From contig JABDMW010000046.1 in NCBI GenBank assembly GCA_013001295.1, forward strand, positions 124,001 to 188,000: a stretch of DNA of 64,000 nucleotides. Reading direction: 5' to 3'. How positions within the stretch are numbered: the stretch's first letter is position 1; each line of letters begins with the position of its first letter. Below, piece after piece: positions 46,623 to 55,212 of the stretch. This stretch comes from Hyphomonadaceae bacterium (GTDB lineage Bacteria > Pseudomonadota > Alphaproteobacteria > Caulobacterales > Maricaulaceae). Below the pieces are notes generated by a model. That model saw only the letters and a program-made list of their open reading frames with translations. It made no database searches and was not told the origin of the DNA. A program made the position numbers and the translations under genes.

Positions 46623-47030
46623 TTATTTTTTAAGAAGATCTCTGATCTCTGCCAGAAGTACTTCATTGGCCGGCGGTGCCGCCGGTGCTTCTTCTTCTTT
46701 TTTCTTAGCTTTGTTCATGCCTTTGATGATCATAAACATGACAAATGCAACAATAATGAATGAAATGAGCGCATTGATGAAGGCACCATACCGAACAGCA
46801 ACTTCGGCGGTTGTGACGACACCATCCGCCCCGAGAACTTCCGGTTGAACAACATACTTCATTTGACCAAAGTCCACTCCGCCCATGACTTTGCCTAAAG
46901 GCGGCATAAAAATATCGTTGATAAATGAGGTGACTACGGTTGCAAATGCACCGCCCATCACAAAGCCGACGGCCATGTCGACCAAATTGCCTTTCATGGC
47001 AAAGTCTTTAAATTCTGAAATCATTCCCAT
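46623..47030 (-). CDS. mscL: Large-conductance mechanosensitive channel
   Basis: A 135-residue channel protein. The N-terminal amphipathic helix is MISEFKDFAMKGNLVDMAVGF, then the pore helix VGFVMGGAFATVVTSFINDIFMPPLG, a periplasmic loop, the second helix INALISFIIVAFVMFMIIKGM and a cytoplasmic KKKEEE helix. The size is typical. It relieves osmotic downshock. It is placed between ihfB and trpF and is closed by its own terminator. Confidence 0.96.
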   Translation of the reverse strand: MGMISEFKDFAMKGNLVDMAVGFVMGGAFATVVTSFINDIFMPPLGKVMGGVDFGQMKYVVQPEVLGADGVVTTAEVAVRYGAFINALISFIIVAFVMFMIIKGMNKAKKKEEEAPAAPPANEVLLAEIRDLLKK

Positions 47031-47133
47031 AAGTTTCCCCTTCTTAAGGATTTTGTTGAGTTAACGCGCGCATATGACAGCAATATATATTGTGCGTCAA
47101 GACGCCGCAGAGTTCATTTGTAATAAATGTCAG

Positions 47134-47427
47134 CTAAGTGTTTTTGCGCGTATTATCGATTTTTTCGCGTAATTCTTTGCCGGCGCGGAAGAAGGGTACA
47201 TATTTTTCTGGTACGGCGACCTGTTTTCCTGTCCGAGGGTTTCGACCCGCCCGTGCTTTACGATAGCGCGGTGAAAACGTTCCAAAGCCACGCAGTTCTA
47301 CGCGGGCTCCCTGTTCAAGGGTTTGGGTAATACTCTCAAGAACGATTGCCACCACCCTTTCAGTCTCTGCAGGACTTAAATGAGGGTTTTCACGTTCCAG
47401 AGTTTCGATCAGTTCAGATTTTAGCAT
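47134..47427 (-). CDS. ihfB: Integration host factor, beta subunit
   Basis: A 97-residue DNA-bending protein of the HU/IHF family. MLKSELIETLERENPHLSPAETERVV and VELRGFGTFSPRYRKARAGRNPRTGKQVAVPEKYVPFFRAGKELRE are characteristic of the beta subunit, including the arm with the Pro that kinks DNA. In most alphaproteobacteria it directly follows rpsA; here arsC is placed between them. The alpha subunit gene is not in the window. Confidence 0.96.
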   Translation of the reverse strand: MLKSELIETLERENPHLSPAETERVVAIVLESITQTLEQGARVELRGFGTFSPRYRKARAGRNPRTGKQVAVPEKYVPFFRAGKELREKIDNTRKNT

Positions 47428-47484
47428 GGGCGCATTTTGACCAGATGAATCGGACTCGTCAATTCCAAATCAAAAAATATTTAA

Positions 47485-47904
47485 TTATTTCAATGGGGTT
47501 AGATTGGACAAGCGGGATTTTATGTCATCTCTTGCAGATCTAAACCGGTCCAACATGTCCGATTCTGTCAAGTTTGGATCATCACTGGCCGGATCGGGCA
47601 GGGGCCAGTGCAGTCTCTCGATGCGGACCGGGACGATTGGACAGACTTCGTCTGCGCACAAGGTAATAATCAGGTCGATCTGATTCATGTTAATATCCAT
47701 TACGTTTTTGGATCGATGTGTGGACAAATCTATGCCCACTTCTTTCATGACGGCTACAGCAAAAGGGTTGACGCCGGCCGGTGCTGAACCGGCACTTTGA
47801 ATGTTGGCGCTATCGCCGAACAACTTGCGAGCCAGGCCTTCTGCCATTTGGCTGCGAGCGGAATTGGCGACACACAAAAATAAAATATTCCGATATGAAC
47901 TCAT
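47485..47904 (-). CDS. arsC: Arsenate reductase / low-molecular-weight phosphatase family protein
   Basis: A 139-residue protein with the LMW-phosphatase P-loop [16 protein letters not shown] (Cys-x5-Arg). It continues with [40 protein letters not shown] (the redox Cys region of thioredoxin-coupled ArsC) and [12 protein letters not shown]. It should reduce arsenate to arsenite with thioredoxin. No ars regulator or pump is adjacent. It lies after the rpsA terminator and upstream of ihfB, apparently a late addition to this gene string. A protein-tyrosine phosphatase role is less likely. Confidence 0.88.
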   Translation of the reverse strand: MSSYRNILFLCVANSARSQMAEGLARKLFGDSANIQSAGSAPAGVNPFAVAVMKEVGIDLSTHRSKNVMDINMNQIDLIITLCADEVCPIVPVRIERLHWPLPDPASDDPNLTESDMLDRFRSARDDIKSRLSNLTPLK

Positions 47905-47940
47905 GGGGTGCCCTCCTCAGGATTGAACCATATAGCTCAA

Positions 47941-47965
47941 TAAAAACGGCCCCGAAAGGGGCCGC
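47941..47965 (-). terminator. Intrinsic terminator after rpsA
   Basis: On the minus strand GCGGCCCC-TTTC-GGGGCCG is followed by TTTTTA. It has a strong 7-bp GC stem with a tight 4-base loop and a T-run, 27 bp after the rpsA stop. Confidence 0.92.
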
Positions 47966-47991
47966 TCAATGTTTCATAATTTAAACAACTG

Positions 47992-49704
47992 TTATTCGTC
48001 GCCCTTAAGAGCCGCGCCGAGGATATCACCCAAGGACGCACCGGCATCGGTTGAACCATATTGTTCGACGGCTTCTTTCTCTTCAGCGATTTCAAGCGCC
48101 TTGATTGACAATGTTGCTTGACCGGATTTCTTGTCAAACTTGACAACCCGGGCATCAACTTTGTCACCAACCGCAAAACGCTCTGGACGCTGTTCTGAAC
48201 GTTCACGTGAAAGATCAGACTTACGGATGAAAGCGGTGATTTCGTTTTCTTCACCGTAGCTGACCGCCAAACCGCCGGTCGTGATTTCGGTGACAGTACA
48301 GGTGACGGTTTTCCCGCGTGATGCACTTGCTGCAGATGCGCCTCTGCCTGTGTCTTTGGTCAACTGTTTGATGCCAAGGCTGATGCGTTCTTTCTCGATA
48401 TCAACTTCGAGGATTTTCGCTTCTACCATGTCACCTTTGGTATAGTCGGCCAAAGCGTCTTCACCTGACTTTTCCCAAGACAGATCAGAAAGGTGAGCCA
48501 TGCCGTCAATTTCGCCGTCCAGTCCGATAAACAGACCAAACTCGGTGATTGAGCGAACTTCGCCTTTGATGACCGTGCCGACCGGGTATTTATCGGTAAA
48601 GCTGTCCCAAGGGTTTTCTTGCGTTTGCTTGATGCCAAGAGAAATACGGCGTTTTTCCGGATCGACTTCGAGAACAACCACTTCAACTTCTTGCGATGTT
48701 GAAACGATTTTGCCCGGATGTACGTTTTTCTTGGTCCAGCTCATTTCAGAAACGTGAACAAGGCCTTCAACGCCTTCTTCAAGCTCGATAAACGCACCGT
48801 AATCGGCGATGTTTGAGACCTTACCGGTCAGCTTGGTGCCAACCGGGTAGTTTGCAACCGCTGCCAACCAAGGATCTTCAGTCAACTGCTTCATGCCGAG
48901 GCTGATGCGCTGGGTTTCCGGGTTGATGCGGATAATTTTGACTTTAACTGTATCGCCTACGGCCAGAACCTGGCTTGGGTGGCTGACGCGACGCCAGGAC
49001 ATGTCTGTAACATGCAACAGGCCGTCAATACCGCCGAGATCAACGAATGCGCCGTAATCTGTGATATTTTTAACGATACCTTCGCGCTCTTCACCTTCAG
49101 CCAATTGACCGACAAGTTCAGCGCGCTGTTCCGCACGGCTTTCTTCGAGGATGGCACGACGGGATACAACGATGTTTCCGCGTGGGCGATCCATCTTCAA
49201 AATCATGAAAGGTTGTTCCTGGCCCATAAGTGGTCCGATGTCGCGAACCGGACGGATATCAACCTGTGATCCCGGCAAGAAGGCATTTACGCCGCCAAAA
49301 TCAACAGTGAAGCCACCTTTAACGCGGCCGACGATGACGCCAGGTACAGGCTCTTTGGCTTCAAAGATTTTTTCCATCTTGATCCAGCTTTCCTCGCGGC
49401 GTGCTTTGTCGCGCGAAAGAACAGCGTCGCCCAGCGCGTTTTCGATACGCTCGAGGTAGATATCAACGGTATCGCCAACTTTTACAGTTTCGTCTGATCC
49501 GGGTTGGTAAAACTCCCGCATCGGGATCCGCCCTTCGGTTTTAAGGCCAACGTCAACAACGACGATGTCTTTTTCAATGCCGGTCACGAGGCCTTGGACC
49601 ACGGATCCTTCTTTCATTGAATTTGTTTCAAGAGAGGCTTCCAGCATGGACGCAAAATCGTCCGTGGTGGGATTTAATGTGTTTTCAGTCTGAGCAGCGC
49701 TCAT
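47992..49704 (-). CDS. rpsA: 30S ribosomal protein S1
   Basis: A 570-residue protein with six S1 RNA-binding repeats, for example GSVVQGLVTGIEKDIVVVDVGLKTEGRIP, EREGIVKNITDYGAFVDLGGIDGLLHVTDMSW, GTKLTGKVSNIADYGAFIELEEGVEGLVHVSEMSW and GTVIKGEVRSITEFGLFIGLDGEIDGMAH. It brings mRNA to the ribosome. It is downstream of cmk as in most proteobacteria, with a 112-bp gap for its own leader, and is followed by a strong terminator. Confidence 0.98.
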   Translation of the reverse strand: MSAAQTENTLNPTTDDFASMLEASLETNSMKEGSVVQGLVTGIEKDIVVVDVGLKTEGRIPMREFYQPGSDETVKVGDTVDIYLERIENALGDAVLSRDKARREESWIKMEKIFEAKEPVPGVIVGRVKGGFTVDFGGVNAFLPGSQVDIRPVRDIGPLMGQEQPFMILKMDRPRGNIVVSRRAILEESRAEQRAELVGQLAEGEEREGIVKNITDYGAFVDLGGIDGLLHVTDMSWRRVSHPSQVLAVGDTVKVKIIRINPETQRISLGMKQLTEDPWLAAVANYPVGTKLTGKVSNIADYGAFIELEEGVEGLVHVSEMSWTKKNVHPGKIVSTSQEVEVVVLEVDPEKRRISLGIKQTQENPWDSFTDKYPVGTVIKGEVRSITEFGLFIGLDGEIDGMAHLSDLSWEKSGEDALADYTKGDMVEAKILEVDIEKERISLGIKQLTKDTGRGASAASASRGKTVTCTVTEITTGGLAVSYGEENEITAFIRKSDLSRERSEQRPERFAVGDKVDARVVKFDKKSGQATLSIKALEIAEEKEAVEQYGSTDAGASLGDILGAALKGDE

Positions 49705-49816
49705 AAGTTTACTCCAATATTAACAATATGTGCCAGCCGGTTGGTTCCGGCGGTCTCATCCGACCCATTCGGACGTCATAAATGTTCGGGCTTGTTAGTC
49801 TAAAACGACGATATCT

Positions 49817-50464
49817 TTATACCTGTCGCTCTAAAACGGCACAGATTAATGTCCTTGCCGCTTCGAACGCGGCGTCTATACCTAAATTAGTTGTATCTAG
49901 CAAGTGCGCATTTGCAGCTGGCTTCAAAGGTGCCTCGGCGCGGTTCATATCGCGGTGATCCCGCTCTTTGAGCTGCGCAAGGACCTGCTCATAGCTGATC
50001 TCCTCGCCGTAAGAGACCAATTCCTTGTGCCGACGCTCTGCCCGGATCTCGGGTTTGGCGTCGACATAGAGCTTCACATCCGCATTGGGACAAATAACGG
50101 TGCCGATATCGCGACCGTCAAGGATGGTACCTTTGTAGGCTTTTCCGGGGTTTTTGGCGAAATTTTGCTGGAAATCGAAAAGGGCTGCTCTGACTTGCTT
50201 GTGAACGGAGACTTTAGAGGCCGCAGCCCCGATTTTTCCGCTTTTAAGCTCTGGATTGTCTAAATCCTCCATCGTCAAAGCATTCGCGTATTCCGCGGCG
50301 GATTTCCCGTCCTCTAGGTCGCCGGCGTCTGCCAAAATTTTCGCAGCGGTTGCCCGATATAATTTTCCCGTATCGAGGTAAGCGTAGCCAAAATGCGCGG
50401 CCAATCGCTTGCCCAGCGTGCCTTTTCCGGACGCAAATGTGCCGTCAATTGCAATGACTGTCAC
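49817..50464 (-). CDS. cmk: Cytidylate kinase
   Basis: A 215-residue kinase that phosphorylates CMP and dCMP. The P-loop is VIAIDGTFASGKGTLGKRLA; the usual Pro-Ala of DGPAASGKGT is Thr-Phe here. Also present are YLDTGKLYRATA, TILDGRDIGTVICPNADVKLYVDA and RAERRHKELVSYGEEISYEQVLAQLKERDHRDMNRAEAPL. Its start overlaps the aroA stop by 4 bp. Confidence 0.96.
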   Translation of the reverse strand: MTVIAIDGTFASGKGTLGKRLAAHFGYAYLDTGKLYRATAAKILADAGDLEDGKSAAEYANALTMEDLDNPELKSGKIGAAASKVSVHKQVRAALFDFQQNFAKNPGKAYKGTILDGRDIGTVICPNADVKLYVDAKPEIRAERRHKELVSYGEEISYEQVLAQLKERDHRDMNRAEAPLKPAANAHLLDTTNLGIDAAFEAARTLICAVLERQV

Positions 50465-51798
50465 TTTGCCACCTTAATTTTGGCCCCGATTTCAGCCATG
50501 AGGTCAAAAAAGCTCGGAAAGCTTGTCGCGATCATGCTCGCATCGTCAATGCGGACAGGTTTTTCCGCGCCCAGCCCCAGGATCAACGCGCTCATGGCCA
50601 GTCTGTGATCATGATGCGTTGCAACAATGCCGCCGCCCTCGACATCACCACCGGTCACGTGCAGACTGTCTTCCTGCATTTCAACGATAACGCCATTTGC
50701 CTTGAGAAGATCGAATGTCCCTGCAAGACGGTCGCTTTCTTTGACGCGAAGTTCACCCAGGCCACGCATATCGGTACGCCCGTGGGCGTAAGCCGCACAC
50801 ACCGCAAGGATCGGGTATTCATCAACCATGGACGGGACTTGCGATGCCGGAACATCGACGCCCGTGAGCTTGGAATGTTTGACATGTATATCGGCAATGG
50901 TTTCGCCGCCGGAGCGTCTGAAATTGTCATTGCGGATGAATGCGCCCATACGCGTCAAAACTTCGAACAGTCCGGTCCGGGCCGGATTCATCATAACATT
51001 TTCAATAATAATGTCCGACCCCGGAACGATCAGCGCTGCAGCAATCAGGAATGCAGCCGAGGATGGGTCGCCCGGCACGTTGACCGGTGTCGCTGTCAGG
51101 GCCGCCGGGCCTTCAATACTTATGTGGTTTCCCATGCTTGATGTCTTGCGTTTTACCGGCACGCCGAAAGCTTCGAACATATTTTCGGTGTGATCACGGG
51201 TCGGTCTCGATTCAATGATTTCCGTGGTGCCCTCTGCGTTAAGTCCGGCCAGCAAAAGCGCAGATTTTACCTGAGCAGATGCGTGCGGAGGTGTGAAATT
51301 GATGGCTTTAAGTTTTCCGCCCTTTTTTTGCGTAATCGGGAGTTTATCGTCATCTGATTTGAAGGTCGCGCCCATTTTGCGAAGCGGCGTGAGTACCCGG
51401 CCCATCGGGCGGGATGATAAACTGGCATCGCCGGTATAATTTGCTTTGAGCGGAAACCCTGCGGCAGCGCCCATGATTAAGCGCGCTCCTGTGCCGGCAT
51501 TGCCGAAATCGATTTCATGTTCAGGGCTTTTCCAATTTGCGCCTGTCACCGTCCAAACCGGCTCTTGGTCAATGATGTCACGGCTGACATCAGCGCCAAA
51601 TCCTTGCATAGCTTCGGCCGTATGGAGAATGTCATCGCCTTCCAGCAAACCCGTAATGCGTGTGGTGCCGCGGGCCAGCGCGCCGAGGATTAAAGCACGA
51701 TGCGAAATAGACTTATCGCCGGGTGCGCGGACGCGTCCGCCCAAAGCCTTTGTTCGGCTCGATGACGCACCTTTGACTTTATTTACCTTGGCTTGCAT
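50461..51798 (-). CDS. aroA: 3-phosphoshikimate 1-carboxyvinyltransferase (EPSP synthase)
   Basis: A 445-residue shikimate-pathway enzyme. The motifs RAPGDKSISHRALILGALA, TRITGLLEGDDILHTAEAMQ, GNAGTGARLIMG, SSRPMGRVLTPLRKMG, TRDHTENMFEAFG and MIATSFPSFFDLM are those of EPSP synthase, closest in layout to the class II (Agrobacterium CP4-like) form. The GNAGTG loop keeps the Gly that is Ala in the glyphosate-tolerant CP4 enzyme. It leads the aroA-cmk-rpsA string and is divergent from the FYDLN-protein gene. Confidence 0.96.
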   Translation of the reverse strand: MQAKVNKVKGASSSRTKALGGRVRAPGDKSISHRALILGALARGTTRITGLLEGDDILHTAEAMQGFGADVSRDIIDQEPVWTVTGANWKSPEHEIDFGNAGTGARLIMGAAAGFPLKANYTGDASLSSRPMGRVLTPLRKMGATFKSDDDKLPITQKKGGKLKAINFTPPHASAQVKSALLLAGLNAEGTTEIIESRPTRDHTENMFEAFGVPVKRKTSSMGNHISIEGPAALTATPVNVPGDPSSAAFLIAAALIVPGSDIIIENVMMNPARTGLFEVLTRMGAFIRNDNFRRSGGETIADIHVKHSKLTGVDVPASQVPSMVDEYPILAVCAAYAHGRTDMRGLGELRVKESDRLAGTFDLLKANGVIVEMQEDSLHVTGGDVEGGGIVATHHDHRLAMSALILGLGAEKPVRIDDASMIATSFPSFFDLMAEIGAKIKVAK

Positions 51799-51941
51799 TT
51801 CATCCTTGTTTATTCATTCGAGATCACATTTGCTGGTTGACTTGAAAAAATGAGTCGCTAAGCAGACGGATATAGATCGTGACGGAGTTTTATAGACGCC
51901 GGACGGCATTGCAAGACCAGAGTTTAAAACAGGATAAAACA

Positions 51942-52385
51942 GTGGCGAAAACCGATTTGGGCGAAAAGCAAATTTGCCCCGAATGTGAGAAAAAATTCTA
52001 CGATTTGACCAAGCGGCCCGCCGTTTGCCCGTATTGCAGTACAAGTTTTGACCCGGCCGCGCTCGAACCGAAAGCGGCGCCGATTGTTGCCGCAGCTGTT
52101 GCGGAAGAAGAACCGGAAGACGCAGAAGTGGAAACCGACGACGAAGATGTCGATGAAGCTGAAGAGGAAGCTAAAGAGCTGGAGCTCGATGGCGACTCGG
52201 CCAATTTCAGCGGCGCCGGTGATGACGATGATGAAGACAAAGGTACGAAGGCTGATCTCGACGGCTTCTCAACAGATGACGATGATGACGAAGATGCAGC
52301 CCTGGTTGATGACGACGAAGACGATCCGATGCCGCCGACCGGAAAAGAAGACGACGATGATGATGTCGAGGAAGTCGAAATCTAA
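51942..52385 (+). CDS. FYDLN acidic family protein (TIGR02300)
   Basis: The GTG at 51942 (VAKTDLGEKQICPECEKKFYDLTKRP) is preferred over the track ATG because it matches the family N-terminus and has an AGGA site 7 bases upstream; this gives 147 residues. The N-terminal 40 residues hold a two-pair zinc-ribbon-like motif (CPECEKKFYDL and CPYCSTSFDP). The rest is a highly acidic low-complexity tail with runs of Asp and Glu. The family is conserved in alphaproteobacteria beside aroA; function is unknown. Confidence 0.92.
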   Translation: MAKTDLGEKQICPECEKKFYDLTKRPAVCPYCSTSFDPAALEPKAAPIVAAAVAEEEPEDAEVETDDEDVDEAEEEAKELELDGDSANFSGAGDDDDEDKGTKADLDGFSTDDDDDEDAALVDDDEDDPMPPTGKEDDDDDVEEVEI

Positions 52386-52398
52386 TCGCATTCACCGC

Positions 52399-52426
52399 TT
52401 GACGAAAACCGGCGCGATCCTTTAAG
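52399..52426 (+). promoter_or_regulatory. Possible promoter for tRNA-Ala
   Basis: TTGACG and TTTAAG are separated by 16 bases, about 65 bp ahead of the tRNA gene. The -35 box is close to consensus and the -10 box is weak. This is the only candidate in the gap. Confidence 0.3.
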
Positions 52427-52490
52427 AACACGCTTCCTTACCAAAGTGATGTTTTTGGATTGGCGAACGACCAAAACATCGCGTAAAAAT

Positions 52491-52566
52491 GGGGCCATAG
52501 CTCAGCTGGTAGAGCGCTTCGCTGGCAGCGAAGAGGTCAGGGGTTCGACTCCCCTTGGCTCCACCA
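52491..52566 (+). tRNA. tRNA-Ala (anticodon GGC)
   Basis: A 76-base cloverleaf with CCA encoded. The acceptor stem GGGGCCA pairs with TGGCTCC (one G-U). The D arm is GCTC-AGCTGGTA-GAGC, the anticodon arm CTTCG-CTGGCAG-CGAAG with anticodon GGC, and the T arm AGGGG-TTCGACT-CCCCT. It reads GCC/GCU alanine codons. A terminator hairpin follows within 12 bp. Confidence 0.98.
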
Positions 52567-52576
52567 ATTTTCCAAT

Positions 52577-52603
52577 AAAAAACGCGGCACATGCCGCGTT
52601 TTA
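52577..52603. terminator. Bidirectional terminator between tRNA-Ala and lipoprotein gene
   Basis: AAAACGCGGC-ACAT-GCCGCGTTTTA is a 10-bp perfect stem with a 4-base loop, A-run on the left and T-run on the right. It can end transcripts from the tRNA on the plus strand and from the lipoprotein operon on the minus strand. Confidence 0.85.
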
Positions 52604-52646
52604 TCGTTTTTAAGTCATGAATCTGAAAACCGGATTTGTATCCGAC

Positions 52647-53231
52647 TTAATTCTCGATGGTTTCTTTGGCTTCCATTGTGATAATTTTTTCACCTGTGGG
52701 TGTTTCTTCAGCCGTCATTCCATTGCCTAAACCAGGAACATAGGGCTGATCGCCGACCTGAATTGCGATGGCATAGGCCCGCATCATCGGCGAATCTCCG
52801 CCTTGATCGGATGTGGCGATAAATTTCAAATAATAGCGGCCCGGTTCCTGCGCACCGATACTGATATTCATCGTATGGTCAAGCCCGTCCGGGGCGTCTT
52901 GGGCAATGTCCAATTTTTGAACGGATGTGTCAGAGTAAATTTTCAACCCATCAGGGTTGTCCATTTTCACGTCGACACCGCCAACAATACTGCCACCTTT
53001 GACAAAAACCTGAAATGTCTCAATTTCGCCCGGCTCGGTCTTGCCATCGTAAGTGTGGCTAAATTCGATGCCGGCACCGGGTTTAATGTAATCGGATTTT
53101 TTTTGGTCGGCTTTGGCAAATTGTGTTGTTTTATCGGTGGCGTCCACCGTCATGTTGTCGCTTGTGCAAGCAGACAGCGCGAGCAAACATATTCCGGCGA
53201 GTCCTGAAGAAAGTACATTTCTAAGTGTCAT
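52647..53231 (-). CDS. Small lipoprotein, function unknown
   Basis: A 194-residue protein with a lipoprotein signal, MTLRNVLSSGLAGICLLALSACTSD, lipobox LSAC. The mature part resembles an all-beta domain: GIEFSHTYDGKTEPGEIETFQVFVKGG, then GAQEPGRYYLKFIATSDQGG, similar in style to beta-sandwich domains that assist secreted proteins. I do not recognise a named family. It starts 15 bp after the metallopeptidase-like lipoprotein gene, so the two share a transcript and probably an envelope role. Confidence 0.8.
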   Translation of the reverse strand: MTLRNVLSSGLAGICLLALSACTSDNMTVDATDKTTQFAKADQKKSDYIKPGAGIEFSHTYDGKTEPGEIETFQVFVKGGSIVGGVDVKMDNPDGLKIYSDTSVQKLDIAQDAPDGLDHTMNISIGAQEPGRYYLKFIATSDQGGDSPMMRAYAIAIQVGDQPYVPGLGNGMTAEETPTGEKIITMEAKETIEN

Positions 53232-53246
53232 GGTTTTAATCCTGTT

Positions 53247-54914
53247 CTATCCGGTGATGGAAAAATTGAAGCAAACATCTGAATTGTTGCTCGTATTTGT
53301 ATCAACATTTAAAAAATCATAGGCGTCGATGACGTAATCTCCGGCGGCCAGATTTTGACTGAGCGTTTCAGTATCGGCTGCCGATGATTCCGCGCGGGCA
53401 ATAAGAGAGTTTGCTTGAAAGACGTAGAAGTCCGGGTCACGGAGGGTCGGGCCGGACGACCGCGTCATGGTCAATGTATGTGAACTCGTTGTTGCAGCCG
53501 TGAAGGTTAAAAAGGCCCGATTGCCCAATTTGTTAAACTCACCCGCATCGTTGACGGAACAGATCTGGACGGCAGGGCCGTTAACGGTCACCTCTTTAAA
53601 CAATGGCAAGGCACCTGGAATAGACCCAGAGTTTGTCTCGCCAACGCCCAAAAACCCGTCACCGTTTATCCCTTGTGTGTTGATCAGCGCATCGATCGCG
53701 GCATCATTTCCCGGTGCCTGAAACCTGAATTCAATGAGGAAGGCAAAGATCGAAAGAAACACAGGTGTATTGGTATAGTTTGTGCTGACCAGCGTATCAT
53801 ATATCGGTTGCAGTCCAAGCGATAGGGTGTCGTTCCCATCATCATTTGAGTCGTAAAAATCATACAAAATTGATTGAACGGTCCCTTCATTAAACCAGCC
53901 TTCATTGGTGTGGGTATTGCTTTCTACATTGATCGAAAACCCATTTGCCTGTTGGGCACCGAGGCTGTCTCTATAAAATGGATCATCAAGAACCATGGCC
54001 GATAGGGCGTTACCGAAACCTTCGCCAAGCGCAACACGAGGATCAAGTCTGTCGCCGCCGCCGTGTTGTCCTCCAATAGAGTCGGAACGCGAAAGATTGT
54101 CCTCGAAATAATGGCCCCATTCGTGGGTTACAACATGCTTGTCATATTCATCGGTGTCGGTGTCGGCATCACCGAGCAGGTAAATATTACCGCCTTGGTA
54201 AAATGACGTGCCGATATCACCGGCGGCCAAGTTCCCGCCCGCCGGTCGATTATTGACGCTCCACCGCATTTCGAGGGGTGGAAATGTGAGCAATGTGTCA
54301 AGCGGAGAAAAGTCCTGAATGGCTTCATATACCGGGGCGAGGATCGCAAATGGCGCCGCTGCACGCGTTCCAGTATAGCTCGTTCCACCCCAACCGGAAT
54401 CGGCGCGCAGGTCACGCGTAGAATCTGCGGTGCCTGAGCTCGTCAGACTGCCGTCCAGCGCATACAGCGCGTTTCCGTTGGTATTGTCGGTGACTTTGAC
54501 GTCCCAGTTGCGGCCACCGGTTTGCAAGAGCTGAGCCTTTGCACGAATGCGCACATCCGTATTAGCGTCCACACTCACCGTATAGAGACCTGAATCGTCC
54601 GTATTGGTTGTTGCCAGAACGGCTCCTGCACTATCAAGGGCTTCGATGAGGATACCGGCCGCCGGCCGTTCTACCGTATTTGCATAATCCAGCCCATTTG
54701 TCGCTGTATTATGTGGCACAAAATCAAACGTTACTGCGCCGCTGATCGACACCGACGAAGGAGGCGGCGGCGGTGGCGGAGGAGGAGGAGGAGGTGGTGG
54801 TGGCGGGGGTGGGTTTACCACGACAGGTGGATTGGAGCTGCCGCCGCTTCCGCCGCAACCAACAAGTGCAACCGCGGTTGCCACAGAGACTAAAACTGTA
54901 ATGGATTTTTTCAT
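53247..54914 (-). CDS. Putative zinc metallopeptidase lipoprotein with polyproline linker
   Basis: A 555-residue lipoprotein (signal MKKSITVLVSVATAVALVGCGGSG, Cys about 20). After a short Gly/Ser stretch comes a run of 18 prolines. A carboxypeptidase-regulatory-like beta domain (residues about 55-130) has GILIEALDSAGAVLATTNTD and SGLYTVSVDANTDVRIRAKA. The catalytic core has HVVTHEWGHYFEDNLSRSDS (HExxH) and about 35 residues later ALGEGFGNALSAMV, which could supply the third zinc ligand. The last 100 residues look like a PPC-type beta domain (LTMTRSSGPTLRDPDFYVFQ, NLAAGDYVIDAYD). Activity is inferred from the motif only. Confidence 0.85.
   Translation of the reverse strand: MKKSITVLVSVATAVALVGCGGSGGSSNPPVVVNPPPPPPPPPPPPPPPPPPSSVSISGAVTFDFVPHNTATNGLDYANTVERPAAGILIEALDSAGAVLATTNTDDSGLYTVSVDANTDVRIRAKAQLLQTGGRNWDVKVTDNTNGNALYALDGSLTSSGTADSTRDLRADSGWGGTSYTGTRAAAPFAILAPVYEAIQDFSPLDTLLTFPPLEMRWSVNNRPAGGNLAAGDIGTSFYQGGNIYLLGDADTDTDEYDKHVVTHEWGHYFEDNLSRSDSIGGQHGGGDRLDPRVALGEGFGNALSAMVLDDPFYRDSLGAQQANGFSINVESNTHTNEGWFNEGTVQSILYDFYDSNDDGNDTLSLGLQPIYDTLVSTNYTNTPVFLSIFAFLIEFRFQAPGNDAAIDALINTQGINGDGFLGVGETNSGSIPGALPLFKEVTVNGPAVQICSVNDAGEFNKLGNRAFLTFTAATTSSHTLTMTRSSGPTLRDPDFYVFQANSLIARAESSAADTETLSQNLAAGDYVIDAYDFLNVDTNTSNNSDVCFNFSITG
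54759..54812. repeat. GGN-rich tract encoding 18 consecutive prolines
   Basis: 54 bases on the plus strand consist of AGG, CGG, TGG and GGG triplets, the complement of 18 proline codons in the metallopeptidase gene. Five AGG repeats are in tandem. Mixed codons suggest the amino-acid run is selected, while the AGG run could slip during replication. Confidence 0.9.
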
Positions 54915-55212
54915 CTTCCGTCTTCCTCAAATTCCAAGAACCGCTCTCTAATTGCCAGTTAATACTTAAATATGTCGTTAAAAAGTCAATTATCCGTGTG
55001 TTGAAGCGCCTCGTCCAGCAGTTTACGCATTCACTAACAGTTTGAGGCCTTTTCATGGGCGTTCTGCGCGTAGCCCGCCGTTCTTGTCGTCATTTTGTGA
55101 AATTTGTTCGAGTCACAGTAAATTGAGCATTGATTTAATCTCAGGACGCGTTTTAAGGGACGAGACCCCTTTCTGGTGCTAGGCTGATCCGGATAAAACT
55201 AAGCTGGTAAAA
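54915..55212. promoter_or_regulatory. Divergent intergenic region before putA
   Basis: 298 bp lie between the lipoprotein operon and putA, holding the promoters of both. I see no regulator gene and no convincing operator. The short frames in it are not coding. Confidence 0.45.

Noticed and set aside
54759-54812. GGN tract considered as a CRISPR-like or intergenic tandem repeat
   Set aside because: It lies inside a coding frame as proline codons, with no spacers and no cas genes nearby.
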